Program-made: the position numbers and the translations under genes
Origin: Athripsodes cinereus
Taxonomy: Eukaryota > Arthropoda > Insecta > Trichoptera > Leptoceridae
Direction: 5' to 3'
Length of the DNA: 64,000 bases
Assembly: GCA_947579605.1 (NCBI GenBank)
Contig: OX388316.1
Coordinates: forward strand, 14,139,290-14,203,289
Part shown: one piece after another, positions 1 to 10,710 of the stretch
Numbering within the stretch: the first letter of the stretch is position 1
Layout: each line of letters begins with the position of its first letter
Notes under the pieces: model-generated
The model's database searches: none
Told to the model about the DNA's origin: nothing
What the model saw: the letters and a program-made list of their open reading frames with translations, nothing else

Positions 1-451
1 TCCTAGACAGTATTAATAATATTTTCATACAAAATAATAATATTTATGTTCGCCTACAGTAACAACACAAATAAACCCAACACACGTACATATGTATGAG
101 ATGTAGGTAGGTACGAATAACATAACGAGAATAGTATGTTGAGTGAATGTGTAATGTTGTTATATTTAATGAATAATCACACGTGTTGAAAAGATTCTTA
201 TTGCTTTATTGTAATAACAAGTCAAAGAGGAAACAAGTCATGTTTCCTTTCTGAAAAGTGCATGAACGGATACAATGCAGTGAAATAAAAATATGCAAAG
301 TACAACCAACATCATTTCCGGAGAAATATTATGAAGTATCTAAACGTAGTTACTTATTGTGGCATAGATTCTATACAACATACATAAACTCAATACATTT
401 TTACATTCATACGTATCTAATCGTATCTATGGATGAAAGGTTACACATACA
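1..451. other. AT-rich non-coding DNA
   Basis: No coding region, RNA gene or structured repeat was recognised. The short open frame at 258-455 has no good start context and no recognisable motif. Confidence 0.6.
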
Positions 452-525
452 TTGAAGGACCCACCGACAACCCGGATAGCGCAGAAGTCTGAAGACTTCC
501 ATTTATCCGAAATTCAAATATTATA
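452..525 (-). mobile_element. R1-type LINE 3'-end fragment
   Basis: Read on the minus strand this matches the 3' terminal part of the copy at 55927-56135: the same outer hairpin arms CGGATA and TATCCG (473-509), followed by a GGTGGGTCCTTCAA-type terminus ending at about 452. It is a severely 5'-truncated LINE copy with no coding part. The relation to the R1-clade element at 41849-44349 is inferred from the shared 3' hairpin and terminal GGTGGGTCT..TTCAA motif. Confidence 0.6.
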
Positions 526-564
526 CAATACGAGTATGAAATAAACTTTTTTTTAAAGAAAATA

Positions 565-650
565 TATATCTGGGTTTTGTAATAAACCCAAATACAACCT
601 TATACACCTTTCACACTAAGCTTGTGTCGTGAATGGGGAATTTGACTTTA
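565..650 (+). repeat. interspersed repeat family B, copy 1
   Basis: Contains the block 'ATAAACCCAAATACAACC' followed by a TTATACACCTTTCAC segment and AAGCTTGTGTCGTGAA. Related blocks occur at 22466-22525, 29718-29830 and 39700-39770, so this is a dispersed repeat. Its class is unknown and true ends were not found. Confidence 0.55.
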
Positions 651-835
651 CTTTTTTTTTGTGAAAGTTTCATGAAATTGGGTTACCTACTTGAAAGATA
701 TCGCGCCTCCGTGATAAACTCGCCCTCTGTAGGTATATTGATTGTTTGATATTATTTAAAATAATTGTGTTTCAATGTATAGTAAAGAATAAATTAGGGT
801 CACAAGCTCATAAGATGATGTAATATATTTAATAT

Positions 836-960
836 CTTTAACTCAGCAATGAGGTATGCCACCCGTTCTGAATGTCTTTTTTATTTCACGGAGAGAGTAA
901 TCTTGACGTTCATTGCTTGCATTTCATCCATTAGCAATAGAGATAATATATATTTTATTT
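836..960 (+). repeat. interspersed repeat family A, copy 1
   Basis: Starts with TCAGCAATGAGGTATGCCAC and continues through a CCGTTCTGAATGT segment. Diverged copies are seen near 28763-28880, 31077-31215, 36140-36260, 40690-40800 (reverse) and 56216-56250 (reverse, end only). The consensus start is near TTCAGCGATGAGGTRYGCCAC. Non-coding and of unknown class. The rest of 651-1790 shows nothing else recognisable. Confidence 0.5.
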
Positions 961-1794
961 TTATATTAAATTTTATCAGTGGTAATGTTTGGTATTTATT
1001 TTTTTACTTTATTTTATTGTAAGAGAAAACTATTAACTTTTTCATATTTCTATTTTTTAAATATAATTATCTAATACGTCTACAAACAAATAATTATTTA
1101 TATGTAATAAAACCCTGGCAATATTTTTATTTGAAATTTCATATTATTTCAATTAGATTTTATTTAACATAACATTTTAGATAGAAAACAGAAAGACAGC
1201 AAAGGTAGATTTATTATTTTCACGCAATATATTTACGACTTGTTTTATATTTCGAAACTATGAAAAAGTGGAATTATGAATGTCTATCATGGCAGGTCAA
1301 TCTAGGTTCGAAGATTAAAATCAAATATTAAGTTCAAAAGGTAATTAAATGAAAAATAATTCATCCAAATGAAAATGCTCTTAATGCTATGCTATGCACT
1401 CAGCATGTCTTCATTCTTTATGATCTGATCTGATCTGGACTACATGATCTAGCCATATGATTCCTAGGTGGTCGTATCTCTTAGCACATTTTTCAATATA
1501 TACCTACCTACTTAAATTCCTAATACAGAGAACAGAATGGATAATCGTTCCCTTTTAAACCAGGACGTAATATATCTTAACATATTTTATCAAAAATTAT
1601 CCTTTGTATGGTAGGCAGAGAGAACAGAACGCATTCCAACCTATCCATACTCGTATTTTGCTTCCACCGTAATCATAGAATTTCTCCTATATGTGGGCTC
1701 ATTTCTTTGAGTAAACGCAACTCATTGCCACCCTAGATTATTTGTTCGACATGATGCCCCCATGTTCAAATAAAAAAAAAAACATAACAAATTG

Positions 1795-2000
1795 TGAAAA
1801 ATAAGTACCTACTTCATTCACTAAGTATTGCCACAGTGACTTTATTAATCGTGAGCCGGCTTTCAAGAGCCTTTGCTCTCATCATCAGGCTAATGTAAAA
1901 TGACCATACATTAACCTGACGACAAGAGCGGAAACTTGAGAACTGGCTTGTGAATAATAATGACACTGTAGAAGTACTAAATATTGGTATTAAATATTTA
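1795..2000. mobile_element. fold-back MITE, family C copy 1
   Basis: Two inverted arms (about 1811-1900 and 1910-1990) share TGACTTTATTA-type ends, GAGCCGGCTTTCAAGAGC and CTCATCATCAGGCTAA blocks in opposite orientation around a short spacer. The same arm design recurs at about 7390-7840, 30300-30560 and 35935-36460. No coding capacity. Confidence 0.6.
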
Positions 2001-2456
2001 ATAATTTAACATGAACTGCCACCAAGTTTCGTCGGTCAACACATTACATAAAATAACATAATATTTTATTTCGTCTAAAAAAATAGTTCATCGCTTCTGC
2101 ATAAAGATAGATAGATATTCAGTATTTTTATTATATAACACATGTATAATGTTGTATTTTATAGCCGGCTACATCCATAAAATCCATATTTACTCATTTC
2201 GTTCATCTGGAACTAATCATCGGCGTCATATTAATAATCAACGGCATCATTGGACATCATGACTGAACGCGTTGGAAGCCAAGGCGGCGCGGCGCTACTA
2301 CTCGACTACATAATAATATTACAGATGAAACGGCAACTATCCTGTAACAGACCAAATCGGATTTATTATCCAGTTGGATTTTGGATTGGATTTTGAGCGT
2401 TATTTTTCTTTTTTCCGGATACTATTTAGTCGTCAAATTAAGATAAATTGTGAATT

Positions 2457-2702
2457 ATATCAGTACCTGAGAGCCATTTAGTCTAAAGTACTAAAATGCC
2501 ATTTTCAAATTCAATTTTTTAATCCAAAAAATCTCAACATTTTACTAGTAATAAGCTGTGTATAGTATATACAGCTTAGTATAGACCCTAAACATTTCTG
2601 TACATAAGACTCACGACTGTTGTGTTATTTCCGCTTTTTTTGTAGCTTTGGCATTTTTGTCAAAAATGCACTTGAGTCTTAATGGCTCTCAGGTACAGAT
2701 AT
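2457..2702. mobile_element. MITE with TA-flanked inverted repeats
   Basis: The ends form a roughly 30-bp inverted repeat beginning CCTGAGAGCCATT at 2466 and ending at 2693, flanked on both sides by TA (2464-2465, 2694-2695). The inverted similarity continues outwards through a TCTGTA-like flank, as in the DUF7869 transposon at 7941-18297. The interior is non-coding, about 228 bp. Superfamily is undetermined; TA duplication is compatible with a Tc1/mariner-like or other TA-targeting family. Confidence 0.65.
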
Positions 2703-5700
2703 GTAAAATCATATTTTCATTAAATAAAATAAATTTATTGTTTAAGGAAGATGTTAACATAAAATTCGTTTCATGGAACTGTTAAAAGTTACTGAATTGC
2801 TGAATAATAATATTACGAATTATGTGTACACCTTTAAATAGGGTAATGCATTATTTACATTGTTTGTACTCATATGTATTCTCTAAAGTCTATCATTAGC
2901 TAGAAATTTAAAAATAAATATAAAATTACAACCAACCAATTTATTATAAATTTTCAATTTGTCAATAGATTTGTTATTAAAAAGACTCGCGATCATAAAA
3001 GTTCTCCCATAAGATATTTGAATATTCAATATAAGACCTCACCGTATATCAGTTATCCGCTATTCGGCCAAACTAATACCTTTCGGTTTTATCGGTACAT
3101 AGCTACATTATTGCTATTCATTAAAAGAAACACCAGCTACAACTGCTCTCTCGTGTCAACTTGAATGACACTAAATATGACGTATAAATAATATTGTGTT
3201 TGACATTTATGATGAATTCGTGTAGCAATGTTAGGAAACTTTTTTAAACACGTTATTTTATATTTTGATATCATTTCTTTTTTGATATCACCAGCTTTCA
3301 ACTCGGTTTCGCCCAAGAATTACATAATACTCATCAAATGGCAATTCAATAAGATAATATTGATGGCATGTAGTTAGTCCACTGACTCCCCTACTTGAAG
3401 GGGATGCCATCCTAATATAGAAGTAGAAGTAATATTAAAAAATAAATATTTAGACATAACATTGACGAAGACATGTTAACTATTCATACCAATTTGGCAA
3501 TATGATGTCACACAGCTGCAGCATTTTTGTACCTATATAGAAAAGTTTTCAAGATCTCTGTGTATTGCAGATTATATTTGTCACTGAAATTTCTGCCAAG
3601 ACTACTGTCACTGTCTTAAAAAAATGAGAACTTTGATCCCGTGTGATCCGGAAAATAATTCGAAGCATAAACAGTATTAACAATATATTTTGTAAATAAA
3701 TAAGATACCTAAATATTCCTAATTATTTCATCAGTTTATTTAGAAACAAGTTCAATAGATTGAAGTTCTTACGCGTGCATACACACATGTGAAACTATAT
3801 ATTTTTGGGAAGATTGTGCGTGCAATATGATACATAAATATTTCCAGTAACATGTATGTAACAGTCTTAAAAGTAAGATAGATATACCCGTTATTATCTC
3901 TAAAATTTTACTCTGAACTTTAATATCGATCATGAATTTATATCCAAGATAATGATAAATAATTAAAATATTTGTAAAGACGTCATAATGCATAATTATA
4001 AACATAAGTTCAGAAATCAGAACGAAGACATTTAAGAGGGGTTTACCTTACTTCTCATCAATATAGATATGAACTCAATTATTTCATTAAGACTAGCTAA
4101 ACCAACGATTTCTTTGAATATATCAAACAGATTATACATGAATATAGAATGGCTTAAATACTCTCTTAAGCACCCTCTAGTACACGATAATATAATGAAA
4201 TGAAAGCACTACAGAAATTTACACAAGTAAGGCAGAATTATACCTACTCACATTACTGGTAGGTATATACTTATATTTAGATGCTTTTGTACGTATGGAT
4301 TCGGATATGTTTTATCTAAATCCAGGCTCTATCAAATTACTTGGAAAATTCTCGTCTCTAATAGGAGAAACATAATCCTTTATCTAATCCTTACTCTCAA
4401 ATTTTCATACGTATAAAATATATTGTAAATAGGAGCAGTATACGCAGTGAATGGAATGAATGTAGGTTTATTCTGGAGTAGGTACCTACGTACACATATT
4501 TTATGTGTACCATACACCAAATATTTGATGATTTTGTTCATACATATTGTGATGACCCTACCTATCTCAAACCATTCTAACTCCGAATTTGCAACATCCT
4601 AGCTTCTAAACTATACCTACTGTAATAAATGATTCCCAAACTAGAATTTACATCCCTATCCGACTAGCTAAGAATTGTATGAATTTTCGCATTGTTGCAA
4701 ATATACGTACGAAATATCGCATTCCTAATTAAATTAATTAACGAATTTTGGCCTTTCGTGATCGTCTAGATTTATCTATTAACTATTTTCGTAGATTTGG
4801 ACCCAGTACGTTGTGTTTTGACGATAATTTTACCTACGTTGTGTATTTTTTTTAAAACGCAAAATAAGTCACCTGAAATATACATTTCAATAATCAAAAA
4901 AGAACAACAAAATCACAAAATCAATAAAACAATTTAAACATGAATTTTGATACATATTAACTCTGAGGTCAACTTTGACGTCAGATCACTTACCTTGAGA
5001 TACTGTAAAATAACATAATAAAAATAGTGCATAATAAAACATAACGAAATATAACATAACAATCATCATAACATAAAATTCAAATAATATTATTCTATAT
5101 CATTACGAGAATGTTGTATGGTAACTGGTTGCCGATCTATGTCCCTACATAAGATAACCATTTCATAGTTTCTATAGCCGATGTATGTACATATGTTCTA
5201 CAACATACCTACTAATTCGTTGCGTCGTAAAGGACAGTGGCGCACCCAAAAACATAACTTTATTACTTTTGAATATTAATTAAATTTCAACACAATTGCT
5301 ATGACATCATTTTCAGAGACTAACTACCATGTTAGTGCATGGAAAGCATGCTGTGTCCATGCTAAAGGAGCGCCGCCTTCGCTCCCTCACGTCTCAAACT
5401 CGCCATGCCGTACTTTGAGCCCGAGTGCACTATTCTACAGCCGAATATATATAAAATAATATATAAGATATATTTTCACTAGGACATGCAATATATTGCA
5501 AACATGCGGACATGCAAACATATAATGATATTAGTTCTAAAGATTCCTGATCATTGAGCCTCAACCAAAGGGCGCAGATAACCCCTTCAAGTTATACTCT
5601 AGCAGAAAATTCGAGGAATGGAGCTGTACCTGCTTCAGTCGGAGAACATTTGAAATAAATACCTTTTCATTGGTTAAGTTGATTTATACGCAGAGAAAGC

Positions 5701-7389
5701 ACCACCAATCTCTACGCACATCCAACCATGTTAATGATTGCAAGGTGTGTTCTTACAGAACTGATAAGATAGACTACTAATATAGTTAGCAATATCACGA
5801 ACAGTGATTTACCAACCAGTTAATAATAATTAAAGTTAATTAAACATAATATCCATTTACAAATGCCCAAAGACCTTATAATGGATTGTGGGTCCTCCAG
5901 CATATAGGGAAAGGAGAGAATTTTGTTAGTTGAACTATGTACTTATATTTACAAAATTTGATTTAAATAATTATCATGCATAATTATACTACAATATCAT
6001 ATATTTTGTTAAGAAAAGAATACCGTCGTACCCAAACCGTCTGGGGCCTAACAAACGACTGGACAAAACTACATTCCCTAGAAGGAAAAGGGTTTATGTA
6101 GGGATTTTTGGATAAATGGTATTAATATAAATATATTAATATAATAATACATAAACAATACGATATAACCATGCCTTGCAAAAATGTTAATTAATACTTT
6201 CTAGAATGTCACAGCAATATAAGTAGAAAAATCCAGTAAGTTAATAATAATTAAAGACAAATGACATCGATGATAAAATATGTAATTAAATAAATAAATA
6301 ATATCCTACTCTACATAAAACTCCTCTCCAAACTGCTTAATCCTTCGTAATGGTAAAATAAATTAAATAAAAATATAATATTAGCTAGATCTGTGCGCCA
6401 CTGCTATCGGTCTGGTTCTAGGTGTGTCGTACCCCGCTATATTATATCAGTCACAGGTACATACATACATGCAAAAATGCTGAAATTAAATATACACAAC
6501 ACATAATTCCTTTGTTTTCAAAATCTGTAAAATAATAAATCCTTGAGTACAAATATTGCCTTGTAGACAACAGACATCCTGAGAGTATCCTAGCACCTAT
6601 ATATATAAATAATAAAATAATATTAAAACACTTAGCTTTGCGGCTGGCAGGTAACTGAATCTGTTATTTAATACAATTATTATTTAGGATGTAAAATATT
6701 ATATCCACTCTGTACGTGAATATCACTCCAAAATCATAAATAATACTTTGGTTGTGTCCAACAATTAATTATTCTTTAATCAATAAATTCCAACACTGCT
6801 TTTAAAACTAATATGGGCACAACCTAATTTCTTAAGAATTCAAAACGAACTGCCTAGAGTAATATCTGTCCCCTCTTCAGATCCTGAAAATGTCGACCCA
6901 AAGCAACAAAAAAAACTACATCCATCTCTATCTGACACACACCAAAATATACCTGTCTCTGTCTCCTACATAGATAGCTTGCCATCCACTTGAATCAAAC
7001 TAAGTTCCATCCCTTTATTAATTACCTACTACAATTATTCCATCTAGGTATACGAAAACAATATATACCGCCTTGTATATATTCAATTCATCACAATATG
7101 TACACCAATGTAACATACTGATCATGAGTGAATGACAAGTCAAATATTTAAAAAAAAATAATGTACCTACAAATTGAACAGTGATGTAGGTATGATAATT
7201 TTTCTTCTTATTTACGTTTTAAGCAAAGCATACACGATCAAGTATGAGAGTTTATTTTTAGTTAATTATTTTCTTTATTCTCTCTAAAAATGGCAAAATC
7301 TACAAAATAATCATATTTATACCATTACTTCAATACACATATATTTTTTTCTTATGTTATCGTAGGTACTATCACTTCTTATTCGTATA
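2703..7389. other. AT-rich non-coding DNA
   Basis: No supported gene. A weak family A-like 'GTCCACTGACTCCCCTACTTG' stretch lies at 3376-3396. TACC/GTAGG short repeats are scattered through the block. A short open frame at 3769-4005 (minus) shows no motif and looks random in this composition. Confidence 0.55.
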
Positions 7390-7840
7390 TTCTCTCAAGG
7401 GTAAAATTGGAAAAATAAAAACACAGTATATAGATAACTTCCAAATGACTTTTATTAACTTCGCGTACTAGCATTCGGAAACTCTCGACTCCATCATCAG
7501 GCGATTAATAAAAAGTGAAATAAGATACAGAAACAAACAGTATTTATAGGATTTGAACAAAAGAATGTTGGGAGAAGCTCGTGTTGATAAGAAAGTAATT
7601 ATAATTCACCGATAAAAAAAACTATTGAAAAGTGATCCGCTGTGGACGGATTCACAAGATTCACGGATTCTCGAGAGTCTCCGAATACTAGTAAGCGAAG
7701 TTAATAAAAGTCATTTGGAAGTTAACTATATACTGTGTTCTTTTTTCAATTTTATCTTGAAATGGACTTCCAACAAGTACCTACGGTCAATAACATCAAG
7801 ATTTCTCTCAAGAGAATGCAAGATAATCCAAAGATTAAAA
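7390..7840. mobile_element. fold-back MITE, family C copy 2
   Basis: Inverted arms at about 7395-7500 and 7660-7790 share AACTTCCAAATGACTTTTAT, a TACTAG.ATTCGGA block and CTCTCGA. The left arm ends in the CATCATCAGGCG motif shared with the copies at 1.8, 30.4 and 36.0 kb. Sequence past the right arm (7760-7815, around GACTTCCAACAAGTACC) is also shared with 30500-30550. The element or its host repeat is therefore longer than the visible arms. Open frames inside are not supported as genes. Confidence 0.65.
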
Positions 7841-7940
7841 AAAGATTTAATATCATCACATTAAGTTGCTTGTCAGTCAAGTTTGTAAATATTTTTATAT
7901 TGCAGAAATATCGCTTGCATTACAGAGGCCGATAAAGATA

Positions 7941-7976
7941 ATAATTCTGTACCTCAGGGGTAAACTGTGTTAAGTC
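7941..7976 (+). repeat. left terminal inverted repeat of the DUF7869 transposon
   Basis: All 36 bases are matched in reverse complement by 18262-18297. The core is CTCAGGGGTAAACTGTG followed by TTAAGTC. If TA at 7950-7951 is a target duplication, the element proper starts at 7952 and the outer 9 bases are part of a palindromic target. Confidence 0.85.
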
Positions 7977-8821
7977 CAAAATTTTCAAAAATGACATTTT
8001 TAAGCAATTTATACAAGTGAAATCTGCTCTATCCAGTGATATATTAGGTTCAGTCCTACACGTGATCATTGCGAAGATCATGAACAAAAAAAATGTATTA
8101 TTTCACATTATAATAGAGGTAAACTAATTTAAGTCCCACATAAAACATTTACTTCAAAACACATTCGAAGTTTATAATGGGCCTTTGTGTTAAGTCCCAC
8201 ATAACACAATTTCGCCCGCAACTTTTTTTCGTGTTGCAACACTTAACTGACAACCATAGAAGGGACGCCTATAGTATGCGGGCAGCTGATTTTAATCTGT
8301 CATCAATCACGTTTGCGTTTGGTTCAGTTTTTGCTTTTTGCTGGTGTATTTCTTCAAGGAATCTGAATAATCTACAGTTAATTAACAGAAAACAAGTGAA
8401 TTTGTGTTTTAATATATCACAATGAAACAAGGCCGTGGATATAAATGCGTAAATGTAAGTAGTTTACTTTATCACGTTGTCCTACAAAAAATTGTTGGTG
8501 CGTTTTTGTTTATGTATACTCAGAGAAAGTAAAAGCACTAATTTATATGATTTCTGCATTTTGCAGATGGTTTTGGGGAAACTGAAATCATCAGATACTT
8601 CAAGAGATCAAATTGGTAGAGCCGTATGTACCTCAAAGTCTCAAATGTATCAGGGAGAATGTTCAACAAACATAAGACCCAGTGACATTTTGGTATGTAT
8701 TTATTCAGACTTATAACTAATAATTTGATAGGCCACGAATATTCAGCACACTACACAGTGAAGAATGGAAGCAATAATCCAAAAGTACCATATGATTATT
8801 CGTGTTTGTTTATTATTATAG

Positions 8822-9235
8822 GTAAAGGACAATAATGTATCTGTTGAGACTACAACCGATGCTTCTACATCACAGCCTATCTCTGATAACTTGGTACGTA
8901 ATGTTCATTGATTTATAATTACTGTATCGTTGAAAAAGGTTTTAAAGCAAGCACATGTTATTTTTATTAACTGTGTTGGTTTATTACAGGTTATGGACAG
9001 CAGCAATGTATCTGTTGAAAATACAACCTATGCCTCTACGTCGCAGCCTTTCTCTGATAACTTGGTACGTAATGTTCATTGATTTATGAGTACTGTATCG
9101 TTGAAAAAGGTTTTACAGCAAGCACATGTTATTTTTATTAACTGTGTTGGTTTATTACAGGTTATGGACAGCAGCAATGTATCTGTTGAAACTACAACCT
9201 ATGCCTCTACGTCGCAGCCTTTCTCTGATAACTTG
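8822..9235 (+). repeat. tandemly triplicated coding exon plus intron
   Basis: Three exons (8822-8893, 8990-9064, 9161-9235; 24, 25 and 25 codons) encode near-identical peptides of the form V.D..NVSVE.TT.ASTSQP.SDNL. The two complete introns between them (8894-8989 and 9065-9160, 96 bp each) differ at only a few bases. The unit of 168-171 bp was therefore duplicated as exon plus intron. Every exon is a multiple of three and in phase 0, so copy number can change without breaking the frame. Confidence 0.85.
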
Positions 9236-9289
9236 GTACGTAGCTATATTGTTGGTCTATTTTTGTACTTTATGAATATACATAATGGG

Positions 9290-9605
9290 TGTCGTGGTGA
9301 CAAGATTGAAAGTAAAAAGTTGAGATGGTTTGGGTATTTAGAAAGGATGAATGATGACAGAATGACAAAGAAAATAGTCTGAGAAAGTGGTATTAGGAAA
9401 CGCTAACCTAACCTTGGTCGATCATGTTGACCAGATTCTCAAGGATAGTCGCGTAATGAGTAAAAAGGAATCGACGAGCGTGTATGACTGATTGTATGAA
9501 TGTGACGGAGGCAAGGGATGTGTGTAAGGATAGAGGAGTTTGGCGTTATGTCCTTTCTGCCTACCCTGCATGGAACGCGGCGTGATGGGATAGATAGATA
9601 GATAG
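9290..9605 (+). pseudogene. LINE ORF2 C-terminal fragment in transposase intron
   Basis: Inside the intron 9236-9633. The plus strand reads K.LRWFGYLERMNDDRMTKKI, then with stops and frame changes ..ARDVCKDRGVWRYVLSAYPAWNAA and a stop. This is the usual C-terminus of an insect non-LTR endonuclease/reverse transcriptase of the 'LRWFGHLERM' type. A (GATA)n tail follows the stop at about 9590, as expected for a LINE with a microsatellite 3' tail. It is 5'-truncated and degenerate. A related relic of the same tail lies at 47980-48048. Confidence 0.75.
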
Positions 9606-9686
9606 ACTAATAAAAAAATATTTTCTTTTTCAGATTGTCGCTGAAACTAGCATCTCAGCCGTTGATTCACGATACTGCAGTGATAG

Positions 9687-10687
9687 TGTGACAGATTAAT
9701 CCACATTAAAATTGTTAAGAATATGAATTTTGAATGTTTGCAACATTGCGGAAAGGAAGTGTGGAGGGTAAAGTTTTGTTCACCCACAAGTCGCCTATGA
9801 AATTTGCAACAATCATTCTTCAGCGGAATTAGATAGAGAAACGCACGTACCTTCGGATTCTCTCACGACAACTCGACATGTAAAAAATCAAATTAGTTTT
9901 GTGTAATATATAAGAAAAGTTTATGTTAATTCATAATGAATGTTAAAGATATTCATTCGATTTTTATATATAAATAATAACAGTGAATTAGTGATTAATC
10001 CGCCATTAAGATGCGGTCCTAGCTACGAGTTCCTAGTTCCGAGCTCATAATTCCGAGTTCCTAGTTACGAGTTCATAATTCCGAGTTCTTATTTCATAGT
10101 TTCTGGTTTCTCGGATACAAGACATGGACTCGTGATAAATTGTGGAATCACATTAATTACATATGTATTGAACTGCATGGAGCTGTACTATGTTGGAAGA
10201 AATGTTGAGATCGATACTGTTTATTCTGTGTGGATGAAGAAGTTTGAGTTGTGTCTGGGAGGAGTAAGAGAGACTACAATTAAAGATAAACATGGGATGG
10301 ATGTCTGGAAGTGGTACCCACAGAAGGAATTTGATCAGGTCGTAATGTAGATTTTAAAGTTTTTAATTATGTTGTATTCATACCATGTTCCAATGTAGTT
10401 GGGTAATTTTAATTTATTCATACATTTTTTTGTATGTGATGCACAACTGATTTGTCTCTTAATTATATATATATATTATATTTAATTATCAATAAATTGT
10501 ATTAAAATATTCATAATATAAAGTCCAGAATAATCCATATAGAGTGTTTCGTAGAATATAATTTTTGCATTTTTATGAAGGAATTTCAACCCATGCTCTG
10601 GGATAAATATGTAAACTAAGATTCTGTATGGAAGATTCGTACTAATTTTATTTAATCTTTTCTCATGCTCTACCGAATAACGCCACA
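9687..10687 (+). repeat. 5' LTR of the large non-autonomous element
   Basis: 1001 bp with canonical TG..CA ends. A TATATAAG promoter candidate is at 9907-9914 and AATAAA at 10491-10496, plausible U3/R elements in that order. Five copies of a 14-bp repeat lie at about 10026-10095. An open frame 10132-10350 is present in both LTRs, but its first codon is GTG and it has no recognisable motif, so I do not call it a gene. Confidence 0.9.
10026..10095 (+). repeat. five 14-bp repeats inside the LTR
   Basis: Consecutive units follow CGAGTTC(C/A)TA(G/A)TTC, arranged as a 28-bp higher-order pair repeated twice plus a fifth partial unit. The same array is in the 3' LTR at 15349-15418. The position in the LTR downstream of the TATA candidate suggests a regulatory or leader role, which is inference. 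Confidence 0.8.
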
Positions 10688-10692
10688 TTAAT

Positions 10693-10710
10693 TTGCGCCC
10701 ACGTGAGGCT
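10693..10710 (+). other. candidate primer binding site
   Basis: Five bases after the 5' LTR the sequence TTGCGCCCACGTGAGGCT resembles the tRNA-Lys-type binding site used by many insect LTR elements (TGGCGCCCAACGTGGGG form), with one missing base and a few mismatches. The identification is by recall of that motif and is tentative. Confidence 0.5.

Noticed and set aside
8177..8425. Open frame upstream of the transposase start as an N-terminal extension
   Set aside because: It ends before the ATG at 8422 in another frame and has no motif; the spliced model from 8422 is phase-consistent without it.
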